64,000 nt of DNA from Streptococcus sanguinis (lineage in GTDB: Bacteria; Bacillota; Bacilli; Lactobacillales; Streptococcaceae). Both the position numbers and the translations under genes were made by a program. Numbering within the stretch: the stretch's first letter is position 1; each line of letters opens with the position of its first letter. Below, one piece after another: positions 56,092 to 63,917 of the stretch. The stretch lies in NCBI RefSeq assembly GCF_900475275.1, contig NZ_LS483364.1, positions 558,001 through 622,000 on the forward strand. Reading direction: 5' to 3'. The notes beneath the pieces were generated by a model. That model was not told where the DNA came from, made no database searches, and was given only the letters and a program-made list of their open reading frames with translations.

Positions 56092-56194
56092 AGTACCTTC
56101 ATTGGTTTACCTCAAACCTGTTGTGATGTAAGTTAATGAAGCCTTAACCACGCTGTTTGCTGAGCTTGACTCCGGGCAGTGTGGCTATTTTTTT
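56092..56194 (+). ncRNA. Candidate small RNA or attenuator leader of trmL
   Basis: About 100 nt with two clean structures and no open frame. Hairpin 1: CTTCATT/AATGAAG (56097-56103 with 56135-56141), inner TTAC/GTAA and a 17-nt loop. Hairpin 2: CCACGCTG/CAGTGTGG (56148-56155 with 56177-56184), extendable by G-U pairs and followed by TATTTTTTT, a good terminator. A strong promoter precedes it. The trmL start is 36 bp beyond, with only a weak ribosome site. It may be a free small RNA or a leader whose termination controls trmL. I recognise no known RNA family. Confidence 0.6.
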
Positions 56195-56229
56195 ATCTAA
56201 AGAAAAATACTAGGAAAAATATTTTTATT

Positions 56230-56733
56230 ATGAAAAATCATATTGTTCTTTTTGAACCTCAGATTCCGCAGAATACCGGAAATATTGCCCGTACTTGCGC
56301 CGCGACTAATTCACCGCTTCACATCATCAAGCCCATGGGCTTTCCCATTGATGATCGCAAGATGAAGCGGGCTGGGCTGGACTATTGGGATAAGCTGGAC
56401 ATCACCTATTATGAGAGTTTAGAAGATTTTATGGAGCAGATGGATGGCCACCTTTATCTGATTTCTAAGTTTGCGGAGAAGGTCTATTCTGAGGAGAATT
56501 TTGCTGTAGAAGGCTCGCACTACTTTATGTTTGGTCGAGAGGACAAGGGACTACCAGAGGAATTTATGCGTTGCCATCCAGAGAAGGCTTTGCGTATTCC
56601 TATGAATGACCAGCATGTCCGCAGTCTCAATGTTTCAAATACAGTCTGCATGATTGTTTATGAAGCCCTGCGCCAGCAGAATTTTGCTGGCTTAGATTTG
56701 GTACATGAGTATGAAGCGGACAAGCTGAAGTAG
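56230..56733 (+). CDS. trmL: tRNA (cytidine/uridine-34 2'-O)-methyltransferase TrmL
   Basis: A 167-residue SPOUT enzyme that methylates the wobble ribose of certain leucine tRNAs. The start region [16 protein letters not shown] and the knot motifs [12 protein letters not shown] and [17 protein letters not shown] are diagnostic. The frame runs upstream to 56179 through the terminator, but ATG 56230 (MKNHIVLF) is the family start. The ribosome site (AGGA) is distant, suggesting low or regulated translation. Transcription must read through the terminator ending at 56194 or start from an unseen promoter. Confidence 0.93.
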   Translation: MKNHIVLFEPQIPQNTGNIARTCAATNSPLHIIKPMGFPIDDRKMKRAGLDYWDKLDITYYESLEDFMEQMDGHLYLISKFAEKVYSEENFAVEGSHYFMFGREDKGLPEEFMRCHPEKALRIPMNDQHVRSLNVSNTVCMIVYEALRQQNFAGLDLVHEYEADKLK

Positions 56734-56815
56734 CGGAATGAATGTATCTAAGCAGTAAATTTTCCTAATAGATAGAATACTGTTGTTGAAACATCTTTAA
56801 TTACATCAATCAAAT

Positions 56816-56838
56816 TGCTTGCTCTGGCAGGCTTTTTT
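56816..56838 (+). terminator. Weak terminator after trmL
   Basis: GCTTGC/GCAGGC with a 4-nt loop followed by seven T. Short stem, good T run. Confidence 0.55.
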
Positions 56839-56853
56839 TGTTATGATAATGAT

Positions 56854-56993
56854 GTCTTCAGGGCAGGGTGAGATTCCCGACCGGCGGTAATTTTTGGATT
56901 GGAGTTTTTTTCTCAATGTCAAATCAAGTCCGCGAGCGCAAGCTGATGTGGTGAGATTCCACAACCGACAGTATAGTCTGGATGGGAGAAGAC
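56854..56993 (+). promoter_or_regulatory. FMN riboswitch (RFN element)
   Basis: The conserved RFN blocks are present in order: AGGGCAGGGTGAGATTCCC, GACCGGCGGTAA, then CCGCGAGCG, GGTGAGATTCC, CCGACAGTA and GTCTGGATGGGAGAAG. The outer stem is GTCTTC/GAAGAC (56854-56859 with 56988-56993). An extended -10 TGTTATGAT (ends 56847) precedes it. It should turn off ribU when FMN is plentiful. The expression platform in the 130 nt behind it is not obvious. Confidence 0.95.
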
Positions 56994-57128
56994 GAGAGGC
57001 AGTGAAGCATTCTTGCCGTTTAATCTTTATTTAAGGGCTGAGCCTTATACTAAATAATCATTAGCTGACAAGCTTTTTTCAGTGGCCTTTCCGGCTTCTC
57101 TAATTTTTATAAATTGGAGGAACCTGTG

Positions 57129-57686
57129 ATGACAAATACTCGTAAGTTGGCGATTGTAGCAGTTTTATCTGCTCTATCATTTCTACTCATGCTTTATGAG
57201 ATTCCCTTGATAACTGAGTTTCTAAAGTTGGATTTTTCAATTATTCCGATTTTACTGGCTTTGGTAGTCTTGGATTTAAAAAGCTCTCTGGCAGTGCTCA
57301 TGATTCGCTCTGTCTTAAAGCTAGCTTTGAATAATAATGGCGTAGGCACTCTAATCGGTCTACCCATGAATATACTAGCGGTAGCAGTCTTTGTTTATGC
57401 TTTTTCCCTCTTGTGGAAAAAAAGGAAGAGCTTGTTTGACTATGTGAAGGCTTCTTTGGTAGCAACGCTTGGTCTAACTGTTACAATGATTGTTCTAAAT
57501 GTTATTTATGCAGTTCCTCTCTTTGCAAGATTTGCTGGTTTTGATATTTATAAAACATACGGTCTTTCCAAGTATCTGCTGACCATGATTGTACCTTTTA
57601 ACCTATTAGAAGGAGTGATTTGGGCTGTCGTCTTTTGGCTAATTTACAAACTCTTACAGCCCGTCCTAAAACGCTATGAAAAATAA
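57129..57686 (+). CDS. ribU: Riboflavin ECF transporter substrate-binding subunit RibU
   Basis: A 185-residue membrane protein with about six helices, the S-component that captures riboflavin and docks to the shared ECF energising module encoded elsewhere. The start ATG 57129 (MTNTRKLAIVAVLSALSFLLM) has GGAGG 8 nt upstream; the longer frame's TTG is part of that site. The identification rests on the family-like sequence (LKLDFSIIPILLALVVL, NNNGVGTLIGLPMN) and on the FMN riboswitch directly upstream. It overlaps the PAP2 gene by 11 nt. Confidence 0.93.
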   Translation: MTNTRKLAIVAVLSALSFLLMLYEIPLITEFLKLDFSIIPILLALVVLDLKSSLAVLMIRSVLKLALNNNGVGTLIGLPMNILAVAVFVYAFSLLWKKRKSLFDYVKASLVATLGLTVTMIVLNVIYAVPLFARFAGFDIYKTYGLSKYLLTMIVPFNLLEGVIWAVVFWLIYKLLQPVLKRYEK

Positions 57687-58326
57687 ACAATCTTATCTAA
57701 CAAAGGGCTCTTTTGCCCTTTTACTTTTCGTCATGCTAGGCTATATGGTCAAGTTTTATCCTGAGCAGCTGACCAGCTTTGATACCCCGATTCAGACCTG
57801 GTTGCGGGGAGACTTGCCTGCAGCTTTGACGACATTTTTCAAACTAGTGACCAGTGTGATTGATCCGATGGGGATTATCATCTGGGTTTCGGCTCTTGTC
57901 CTGTTTTTCCTTTATAAAAAATGGAAGCTGGAAGCTGCCTTGCTAGCGGGAAATCTGGTCTTACATGGGATTTTGATTAAGCTGATTAAACTCGTCTACC
58001 AAAGAAGCCGGCCCAGTCTTTCGCATTTGGTCAAAGAGGGTGGTTACTCTTTTCCGAGCGGGCATGCCATGGCGACAGCCGTTGTTGTTGGGACCTTGAT
58101 TATCATTGCCCAGCAACGAATTCAAAACCAAAAAATCAAGCGATTGGTACAAGGTTTGCTCTTGCTCTTTATCTTCATGATTATGGCTTCCAGAGTCTAT
58201 CTGGGAGTGCACTACCCGACAGATGTAATCGGAGGAGCCTTGATGGGCTTTGCCATTCTCAATATCGAATTTCCCTTTTATGACAAGCTGCGCTTTCAGT
58301 GGCGTTTCAAGGGAAAGCAGAAATAA
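57676..58326 (+). CDS. PAP2-family membrane phosphatase
   Basis: A 216-residue membrane phosphatase with the three PAP2 motifs: KLVYQRSRP, YSFPSGHAM and SRVYLGVHYPTDVIGG. Members dephosphorylate undecaprenyl pyrophosphate or phosphatidic-acid-like lipids; the wall-lipid role is common in Firmicutes but not proved here. It starts 11 nt inside ribU and so is made under the FMN riboswitch, a link with no clear reason. Confidence 0.88.
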   Translation: MKNKQSYLTKGSFALLLFVMLGYMVKFYPEQLTSFDTPIQTWLRGDLPAALTTFFKLVTSVIDPMGIIIWVSALVLFFLYKKWKLEAALLAGNLVLHGILIKLIKLVYQRSRPSLSHLVKEGGYSFPSGHAMATAVVVGTLIIIAQQRIQNQKIKRLVQGLLLLFIFMIMASRVYLGVHYPTDVIGGALMGFAILNIEFPFYDKLRFQWRFKGKQK

Positions 58327-58421
58327 ATATAGATGAGAAAGGTTGGTTTTGCTGGCCTTTTTGTCTTGACAAAGAAAATCTCTTTCTTTAAGATAGGAGC
58401 AAACAAGATTTGGAGGTCAGA

Positions 58422-58730
58422 ATGTCCAATTTGAATCAAGAAATCATACAGTCAGTTTTAGCTCTTGTTGATAGTATTCCCTCTGGGCGCGTGGCGACCT
58501 ATGGTCAGATTGCTCGTTTGATTGGGCGGCCAAAAAATGCCCGCTTGGTGGGAAAGATTCTCAGTCAGTCGGAACTTTATGGTGGCAAACATCCTTGCCA
58601 TCGGGTGGTCAATGCAGTAGGGCGCCTCGCACCTGGCTGGGAGGACCAGAGACACTTGCTCTGGGCGGAGGGAGTGGACTTGAAGGCCAATGGCTGTATA
58701 GATCTCAAGCGTTATCAGTGGGAGCTATGA
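58422..58730 (+). CDS. MGMT/alkyltransferase-like protein
   Basis: A 102-residue protein equal to the DNA-binding and active-site domain of O6-alkylguanine-DNA alkyltransferases: SGRVATYGQIARLIGRP (helix-turn-helix and Arg finger) and HPCHRVVNAVG with the Cys acceptor retained. Lacking the N-terminal domain, it resembles alkyltransferase-like proteins, but those usually have Trp in place of Cys, so it could still accept alkyl groups. ATG 58422 follows TTGGAGG. Confidence 0.88.
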   Translation: MSNLNQEIIQSVLALVDSIPSGRVATYGQIARLIGRPKNARLVGKILSQSELYGGKHPCHRVVNAVGRLAPGWEDQRHLLWAEGVDLKANGCIDLKRYQWEL

Positions 58731-58782
58731 CTTCCTTCTTTCCTTGTGAAAGAGGGAATTTTTGTTTCTATGCCCCTTTTTG

Positions 58783-58798
58783 TGGTAGAATGAAAGGT
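58783..58798 (+). promoter_or_regulatory. -10 box placed for a leaderless mRNA
   Basis: TGGTAGAAT ends at 58791, 7 nt before ATG 58799. An earlier in-frame ATG at 58790 overlaps the -10 box itself and cannot be used from this promoter. Confidence 0.55.
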
Positions 58799-59737
58799 AT
58801 GAAATCTTACAATTCTTTGAATGATTATTATCGCAAACTTTTTGGAGAAAAGACTTTTAAGGTGCCCATTGATGCGGGCTTTGACTGTCCCAATCGGGAT
58901 GGTACGGTAGCGCATGGAGGATGTACGTTCTGTACCGTTTCGGGTTCAGGTGATGCCATTGTGGCGCCGGATGCGCCCATTCGCGAGCAGTTTTACAAGG
59001 AAATTGACTTCATGCACCGCAAGTGGCCAGATGTTCGCAAGTATCTGGTCTATTTCCAGAACTTCACCAATACACATGAGAAGCTTGAAGTGATTCGTGA
59101 GCGTTATGAGCAAGCCATTAACGAGCCAGGCGTCGTTGGACTTAATATCGGAACTCGGCCGGACTGTTTGCCTGATGAGACCATCGCCTACTTGGCTGAC
59201 TTGTCCGAGCGTATGCATGTGACTGTGGAGCTGGGGCTTCAGACTACCTACGAGGAGACCTCAGACCTCATCAATCGTGCCCATTCTTATGAGCTCTATG
59301 TGGAGACGGTCCAGCGAGTCCGAAAGCTGGCTCCCAAGGCGGAGATTGTCTCTCACTTGATTAACGGCCTGCCGGGCGAAACCCATGAGATGATACTGGA
59401 GAATGTCCGCCGCTGTGTGACGGACAATGACATTCAGGGAATCAAGCTTCACTTGCTTCACTTGATGACCAATACCCGCATGCAGCGGGATTATCATGAG
59501 GGGCGACTGCAGCTGCTCAGTCAGGATGAGTATGTCTCCATCATCTGCGACCAGCTGGAGATTATCCCTGAGCATATCGTCATCCATCGTATCACAGGCG
59601 ATGCTCCGCGAGATATGTTGATTGGCCCCATGTGGAGCCTCAATAAATGGGAAGTTCTCAATGCCATTGAGGCAGAAATGCGTCGTCGTGGCAGCAAGCA
59701 AGGCTGTAAAGCAAAGGAGCAGAGATTCGTATGTTAA
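58799..59737 (+). CDS. Radical SAM protein, TIGR01212/YtqA family
   Basis: A 312-residue radical SAM enzyme with an unusual cluster motif, Cys30-x11-Cys42-xx-Cys45 (in GFDCPNRDG and GGCTFC), and IGTRPDCLPDE, ELGLQTTYEETSD and HLINGLPGETHEM, typical of the family. Its reaction is unknown; in Bacillus ytqA is next to ytqB (mnmM), and the pairing is kept here, hinting at tRNA modification. The start overlaps a probable leaderless promoter; the frame continues far upstream but runs through the MGMT gene. It overlaps mnmM by 7 nt. Confidence 0.9.
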   Translation: MKSYNSLNDYYRKLFGEKTFKVPIDAGFDCPNRDGTVAHGGCTFCTVSGSGDAIVAPDAPIREQFYKEIDFMHRKWPDVRKYLVYFQNFTNTHEKLEVIRERYEQAINEPGVVGLNIGTRPDCLPDETIAYLADLSERMHVTVELGLQTTYEETSDLINRAHSYELYVETVQRVRKLAPKAEIVSHLINGLPGETHEMILENVRRCVTDNDIQGIKLHLLHLMTNTRMQRDYHEGRLQLLSQDEYVSIICDQLEIIPEHIVIHRITGDAPRDMLIGPMWSLNKWEVLNAIEAEMRRRGSKQGCKAKEQRFVC

Positions 59738-60282
59738 GACCCTTACAGATGGCCCATGCCTTTTTGGCAGAAGTCGTGACCAAGGAAGATATCGTGGTGG
59801 ATGCTACTATGGGCAACGGACATGACACCCTCTTTCTGGCTAAGTTGGCCAAGCAGGTCTATGCTTTTGACATTCAGGAGCAGGCTGTGGAAAAGACCCG
59901 CCAGCGCTTGGCAAAAGCTGGCTTGGACAATGCTCAGCTAATCTTGGCTGGCCATGAGACTCTGGACCAATACACAGACCATTTCAAGGCAGCTATTTTT
60001 AATCTTGGCTACTTGCCTTCGGCGGACAAGTCTGTCATTACCCGACCCGCTACGACGTTGGAAGCTCTGGGAAAAGTCTGTCAAGGCTTAGAAAAAGGCG
60101 GCCGTGCAGCGATCATGATTTACTACGGGCATGAAGGTGGCGAAGTTGAAAAAGATGCGGTGCTAGACTTCGTCAGTCAGCTGCCTCAGCAGGACTTTAC
60201 TGTTGCCCTCTATAAGACTATCAATCAGATTAACAACCCGCCTTTCTTAGTCATGATTGAGAAATTGAGAGAAGGAACTTGA
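59731..60282 (+). CDS. mnmM: tRNA wobble-uridine methyltransferase MnmM (YtqB)
   Basis: A 183-residue class I SAM methyltransferase: SAM loop VVDATMGNGHDTLFLA, acidic FDIQEQA, and IFNLGYLPSADK as the catalytic-type motif. YtqB homologues were recently shown to make the last methylation of mnm5s2U34 in Gram-positive tRNA, filling the role of MnmC. It overlaps the YtqA-like gene by 7 nt and is followed by a terminator. Confidence 0.88.
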   Translation: MLRPLQMAHAFLAEVVTKEDIVVDATMGNGHDTLFLAKLAKQVYAFDIQEQAVEKTRQRLAKAGLDNAQLILAGHETLDQYTDHFKAAIFNLGYLPSADKSVITRPATTLEALGKVCQGLEKGGRAAIMIYYGHEGGEVEKDAVLDFVSQLPQQDFTVALYKTINQINNPPFLVMIEKLREGT

Positions 60283-60290
60283 GATACAAT

Positions 60291-60348
60291 AAGGATACAG
60301 AGAGAAAAGCCAGACAATAGGAGCTTTCAGTACTGTATCCTTGTTTTT
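60291..60348 (+). terminator. Terminator after mnmM
   Basis: A 10-bp outer stem AAGGATACAG/CTGTATCCTT with inner AAAGC/GCTTT, followed by GTTTTTT. Confidence 0.75.
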
Positions 60349-60406
60349 TATCGTGAAAATCGAATAATTAGGTCTAAAAGAAAAGAATTAAGGTGTGTGT
60401 AAATTT

Positions 60407-60473
60407 AAAGTCTTATATTTTCTTACATAGAAGATATAAGACTTTTGACATTTTTCAGTTTATATGATAATCT
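60407..60473 (+). promoter_or_regulatory. Palindrome and promoter of TetR-ABC operon
   Basis: An imperfect 39-bp inverted repeat (60407-60445; arms AAAGTCTTATATTTTC and GAAGATATAAGACTTT) abuts a consensus -35 TTGACA (60445-60450). A -10-like GATAAT (60466-60471, spacing 15) or TAATCT (spacing 17) follows. Its placement suits an operator for the TetR protein encoded next, though a terminator role cannot be excluded. Confidence 0.6.
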
Positions 60474-60518
60474 ATGACTGTAAAAATAAAAACGTCACAG
60501 AGTTTTTAGGAGGAAGTT

Positions 60519-61115
60519 ATGGCTACTGCTTTTACTGCTGAAGAGAAAGAAGTAATTAGAAAGAAATTACATAAAGTTGCAAAGGAATGCCTTCAAAGAT
60601 ATGGGCTTAAAAAAACCACAGTTGACCAGATGGCAGTAATGGTAGATATTTCCAAAGGTTCTTTTTATAATTTTTATTCCTCAAAAGAAATGTTATTTTT
60701 TGCGGTCTTAGAAGAATATCAAATAGATGTTATGGATCGCCTGACAGAACAATTAGATATGGAAGCCAAGATAGATACAAATCGTCTGGTACAGTTACTT
60801 TATGATTTTTATCAAGATTTTCGCTATTCATTTATGTATACCATATTCAAAAATCATGAAATGGAATTACTCGTAAGAAAATTGCCAAAAGAGGCGATAA
60901 CAAATCATCATCTGATAGATGATAGGATGGTTAAAAAAATTGTATCCCGAATCAATATTAGAGAAAATGTATCGGTAGAAATCGTCTCTGCTTTATTTAG
61001 AACGATTGCTATGACTATTCTACACATCGAGGAAATCGGTGAAGAACAATTTGATACTACATTGAAGTTAGTCATACAAGGAGTTGTGGAACAAATTACT
61101 AAGGAGGATAGGTAA
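60519..61115 (+). CDS. TetR/AcrR family transcriptional regulator
   Basis: A 198-residue regulator. The N-terminal helix-turn-helix (about 15-60, YGLKKTTVDQMAVMVDISKGSFYNFYSSKEMLF) is typical of TetR proteins, and the rest is a variable ligand-binding helical domain. It probably represses its own operon, which continues with an ABC transporter: its TAA overlaps the ATG of the ATPase gene. The DNA is AT-rich compared with the region before it. Start supported by AGGAGG. Confidence 0.9.
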   Translation: MATAFTAEEKEVIRKKLHKVAKECLQRYGLKKTTVDQMAVMVDISKGSFYNFYSSKEMLFFAVLEEYQIDVMDRLTEQLDMEAKIDTNRLVQLLYDFYQDFRYSFMYTIFKNHEMELLVRKLPKEAITNHHLIDDRMVKKIVSRINIRENVSVEIVSALFRTIAMTILHIEEIGEEQFDTTLKLVIQGVVEQITKEDR

Positions 61116-62068
61116 TGGTGAAAGAAGCAATTAGAACCGCAAATCTTTCTAAAAGATATGGAACAAAAAATGTTGTCAACAACTTGAATCTATCAATAAA
61201 AAGTGTTGAAATAGTAGGTTTTTTAGGACTGAATGGTGCAGGGAAAACAACAACGATGAGAATGATGTTAGGATTGATAAAATCTACATCAGGAGCATGT
61301 TATATTCAAGGAAAAAAGTTAGATCTGAATAATTTAGAACTTCGAAACGAAATAGGTTATATTATTGAGACACCTTATTCTTATCCAGACTTAACTGTGA
61401 GAGAAAATTTAGAAATCGTTAGTAAATTAAGAGGGGTTAATAAAGATAATATTGACTGGGTAGTTGAGAAATTAAAACTAAAGCAATATGAACATAAACA
61501 GGAGAAGCATCTTTCTTTAGGAAATGTTGCGTGTTTAGGAATTGCAAAAGCGATTATTCATAAACCTAAAATTCTAATTCTTGATGAGCCAACAAATGGA
61601 TTAGATCCTTTTGGAGTTATTGAAGTGAGAGAGCTGTTAAAGGAATTGGCGAATAATCTAGGCACAACTGTTCTTATTTCAAGTCATAATCTGGAAGAAA
61701 TATCTAAAATTGCTACTAGAATAGTCATTATACATGAGGGCAGACTTATAAGAGAAGTTGAAAGCAATGAATTAGAACAGTACTTAGAAAAGAAGTTACT
61801 AGTAACTGGATCTAATAATAAGGCCATGAAAGAAGTGTTATCTAACCATGGCTATCAGGTGAACATTCAATCAGACACAGAAAATAATATCGATTTCTTA
61901 GAACTAATTGATAAAAAATCTGTGGAATGCCCGGAAGATGTTGCTACATTGCTAGTCCATGCAGGTTATCCACCTAAAACACTGATTGTTGAAAAAGAAG
62001 ATTTAGAGCATTATTTCTTAAGAATACTGAATGACTATAATGGAGGAATCTCGAATGAAAAAGCTTAG
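61115..62068 (+). CDS. ABC transporter ATP-binding protein
   Basis: A 317-residue ATPase of the ABC-2/bacitracin-lantibiotic export type. Walker A is GLNGAGKTTT, Walker B ILILDEPTNGLDP and the H-loop SSHNLEEI. The signature reads LSLGNVACLGIA rather than the usual LSxGxxQR, so the normally conserved Gln-Arg is lost; activity may still hold. A C-terminal extension (about 225-317) is typical of such subunits. It overlaps the TetR stop by one base and the permease start by 14 nt. Confidence 0.88.
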   Translation: MVKEAIRTANLSKRYGTKNVVNNLNLSIKSVEIVGFLGLNGAGKTTTMRMMLGLIKSTSGACYIQGKKLDLNNLELRNEIGYIIETPYSYPDLTVRENLEIVSKLRGVNKDNIDWVVEKLKLKQYEHKQEKHLSLGNVACLGIAKAIIHKPKILILDEPTNGLDPFGVIEVRELLKELANNLGTTVLISSHNLEEISKIATRIVIIHEGRLIREVESNELEQYLEKKLLVTGSNNKAMKEVLSNHGYQVNIQSDTENNIDFLELIDKKSVECPEDVATLLVHAGYPPKTLIVEKEDLEHYFLRILNDYNGGISNEKA

Positions 62069-62831
62069 TTCCTGTATTTTAATTGAATGGAGAAAGTTAA
62101 TAAAATCAAAACTTTCCATCGTAACTGCTTGTTCTATCTGTTTAGTTCCTTTTATTGTTGGCTTGTTTGCAATTATGATGAAATATCCAGAGAATTTCAA
62201 AAATCTTGGTTTGATTTCTGCAAAAATGGAAATGATGAGGATAACAGACTGGTCGTCGTACTTAATGACCGTATCACAAGTCATTTCTGTTGGGGGATTG
62301 CTCATTTTTGGATTTACAGCATCTTGGGTTTTTGGTAGAGAATATTCTGATAAAACTATGATTGACCTATTAGCACTCCCGATAAGAAGAGATACAATCG
62401 TATTATCCAAGTTTATCGTTATCGCTCTATGGAGTTATATTCTATCAATTTTTGCACTTTTATTGGGATTATTAGCTGGCAATCTGATTGGACTTGAGGG
62501 CGGGAGCTTAACAGTGATTCTCAAAGGTATACTTACTTTTGGTTATTGTACTACTCTTACGATCGTACTCTCTACTCCAGTGGCTTTTTTTGCTTGTTTA
62601 GGCCGGGGATATTTGTCACCATTGGCATTTATTATTTTTACAATTATTTTTTCTCAACTTGGTTCTGCTCTTAACTTTGGAAAATACATTCCATGGGCGA
62701 TTCCTGCACTTGCAAGTGGTATTGCAGGAAAAGCACTATTGAATTTTGGGAGCATTGTCAGTTTATTTGGGGTAAGTATTCTAGGTCTTATCGCAATAAT
62801 AGCTTGGTGGAGGTATGCTGATTACGATTAA
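62055..62831 (+). CDS. ABC-2 type transporter permease
   Basis: A 258-residue membrane protein with about six helices (for example LSIVTACSICLVPFIVGLFAIM and IPALASGIAGKALLN flanking), the partner of the upstream ATPase. The start is ATG 62055 (MKKLSSC), with GGAGG 8 nt upstream, in place of the longer frame at 62031. The size and order resemble lantibiotic- or peptide-immunity exporters; the substrate is unknown. Confidence 0.85.
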   Translation: MKKLSSCILIEWRKLIKSKLSIVTACSICLVPFIVGLFAIMMKYPENFKNLGLISAKMEMMRITDWSSYLMTVSQVISVGGLLIFGFTASWVFGREYSDKTMIDLLALPIRRDTIVLSKFIVIALWSYILSIFALLLGLLAGNLIGLEGGSLTVILKGILTFGYCTTLTIVLSTPVAFFACLGRGYLSPLAFIIFTIIFSQLGSALNFGKYIPWAIPALASGIAGKALLNFGSIVSLFGVSILGLIAIIAWWRYADYD

Positions 62832-62891
62832 AATGAAGTGATGAAAATGCTAATAACACAAAACTAAGTCTTATTCATTTTCATTCAAAAC

Positions 62892-62927
62892 AACCCCTCC
62901 TGTTCAGATTGAAAAACAAGAGGGGTT
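62892..62927. terminator. Hairpin after TetR-ABC operon
   Basis: AACCCCTCCTGTT pairs with AACAAGAGGGGTT (one mismatch) around a 10-nt loop. The stem is strong but the T run behind it is poor (ATATTAT). Confidence 0.55.
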
Positions 62928-63431
62928 ATATTATGGCAATCGAAAGTTTTAGGTGAGAAAATATTATGTAAGTGCCGTTGCTCTAAATGAAAAGGTAGTT
63001 TCTAAATATACGTGATTGGGAAAAATGACCTTGTCTTTGATAAGTTAAGTGTCAAACCGTTCTCAGATGGCAGTTTTAGAACAAGGCATAATCCCGTTGT
63101 TACGGGCATTAGTCAAGTAATCATAGCATTAACCTAAAAGAAGTTTAGCGAACGTCTTTAGACGTCGCTGGAGGGAAATTGCTTATAGCCGGTGTACAAG
63201 TCACTTGTTTTCACGGGTGGTTATGATTTCTCAAAATGAGCAAAAAAACAGTAAACCCTTGTGATTTACTGTTTTAAAAATTCTTCTATTCAATTAGACA
63301 AACTTTTATGTTTTATCGTCTTTGCGTCTCCACTATTCATGATACCACAATAATCTCACTAGCAATCATGTATAGAGATGTTATTGCTAAATTCCAATTT
63401 GACGCACTGTAGATGCTCCTCATTTTACATG
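62928..63431. other. Gene-poor stretch, possible decayed mobile DNA
   Basis: About 500 bp with no convincing gene. A minus-strand fragment at 62964-63045 reads VIFPNHVYLETTFSF in one frame, with stops around it, and nearby DNA has short pairings such as CCCGTTGTTACGGG. It looks like worn-down foreign sequence, but no transposase, integrase or ends can be named. A terminator for the next minus-strand gene lies at 63242-63275. Confidence 0.4.
63242..63275 (-). terminator. Terminator on minus strand
   Basis: An 11-bp perfect stem AAAACAGTAAA/TTTACTGTTTT; on the minus strand it runs into TTTTTTT. It is 157 bp beyond the small membrane protein gene. Confidence 0.7.
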
Positions 63432-63806
63432 CTACATCTGAAATGCTGTTATCCAAAAACATATTCCGGCTATAAGTGAAATCGGAGTCATAACATATTT
63501 TTCTTTCTTACTTTTTGAAATCATATTCATAATCGTATTCAAAGACAGGTAAGCGGCAAAGAAAAAACAAATATATTTAGTAACCTTAAAAGACAGCCAC
63601 AAGGGAATAAAACCTCCGGCTTGCAAAATAATGATCATGGCAAAAATTTGGATAGCCACCGAAATGACTGCTGCAAGTCTAAATTTCTTAGGTAAGATTT
63701 TATGTTGTCCCCCCATTGTAAATTCGCCCAAAGGCAGACCGCAAGCAACAAGAACTGTCATAATTGCTATAACTCCAAATAATACTGCACCTAATATTGA
63801 AAACAT
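63432..63806 (-). CDS. Small four-helix membrane protein, unknown
   Basis: Not recognised. 124 residues with four likely membrane helices (about 3-24, 45-62, 66-90 and 105-122) and short basic loops (KILPKKFR, SKSKKEKY). No motif suggests a function. GGGAG precedes the ATG by 11 nt. It lies in AT-rich accessory DNA, alone, with its own terminator. It could be a transporter fragment or a small regulator of a membrane process. Confidence 0.6.
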   Translation of the reverse strand: MFSILGAVLFGVIAIMTVLVACGLPLGEFTMGGQHKILPKKFRLAAVISVAIQIFAMIIILQAGGFIPLWLSFKVTKYICFFFAAYLSLNTIMNMISKSKKEKYVMTPISLIAGICFWITAFQM

Positions 63807-63917
63807 AAATCACTATTCTCCCTTCGTAAAATATAAAAAGTTTCAGTTACAAATTCAACTTTGTGTCACTTAACGTTCCTATAAAATTATAAGAAATTCT
63901 TATCAAGTGTTCAAGTT

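Noticed and set aside
56179..56229. N-terminal extension of trmL
   Set aside because: It starts inside the terminator hairpin of the upstream RNA candidate, and the family begins at MKNHIVLF.
58595..58798. N-terminal extension of the radical SAM protein
   Set aside because: It would overlap the MGMT-like gene in another frame and read through the -10 box; the family start is the MKSYNSLNDYY region.
62964..63045. Protein-like minus-strand fragment VIFPNHVYLETTFSF
   Set aside because: Only about 27 codons, bounded by stops, no ribosome site and no family I can name; kept only as a hint of decayed DNA.
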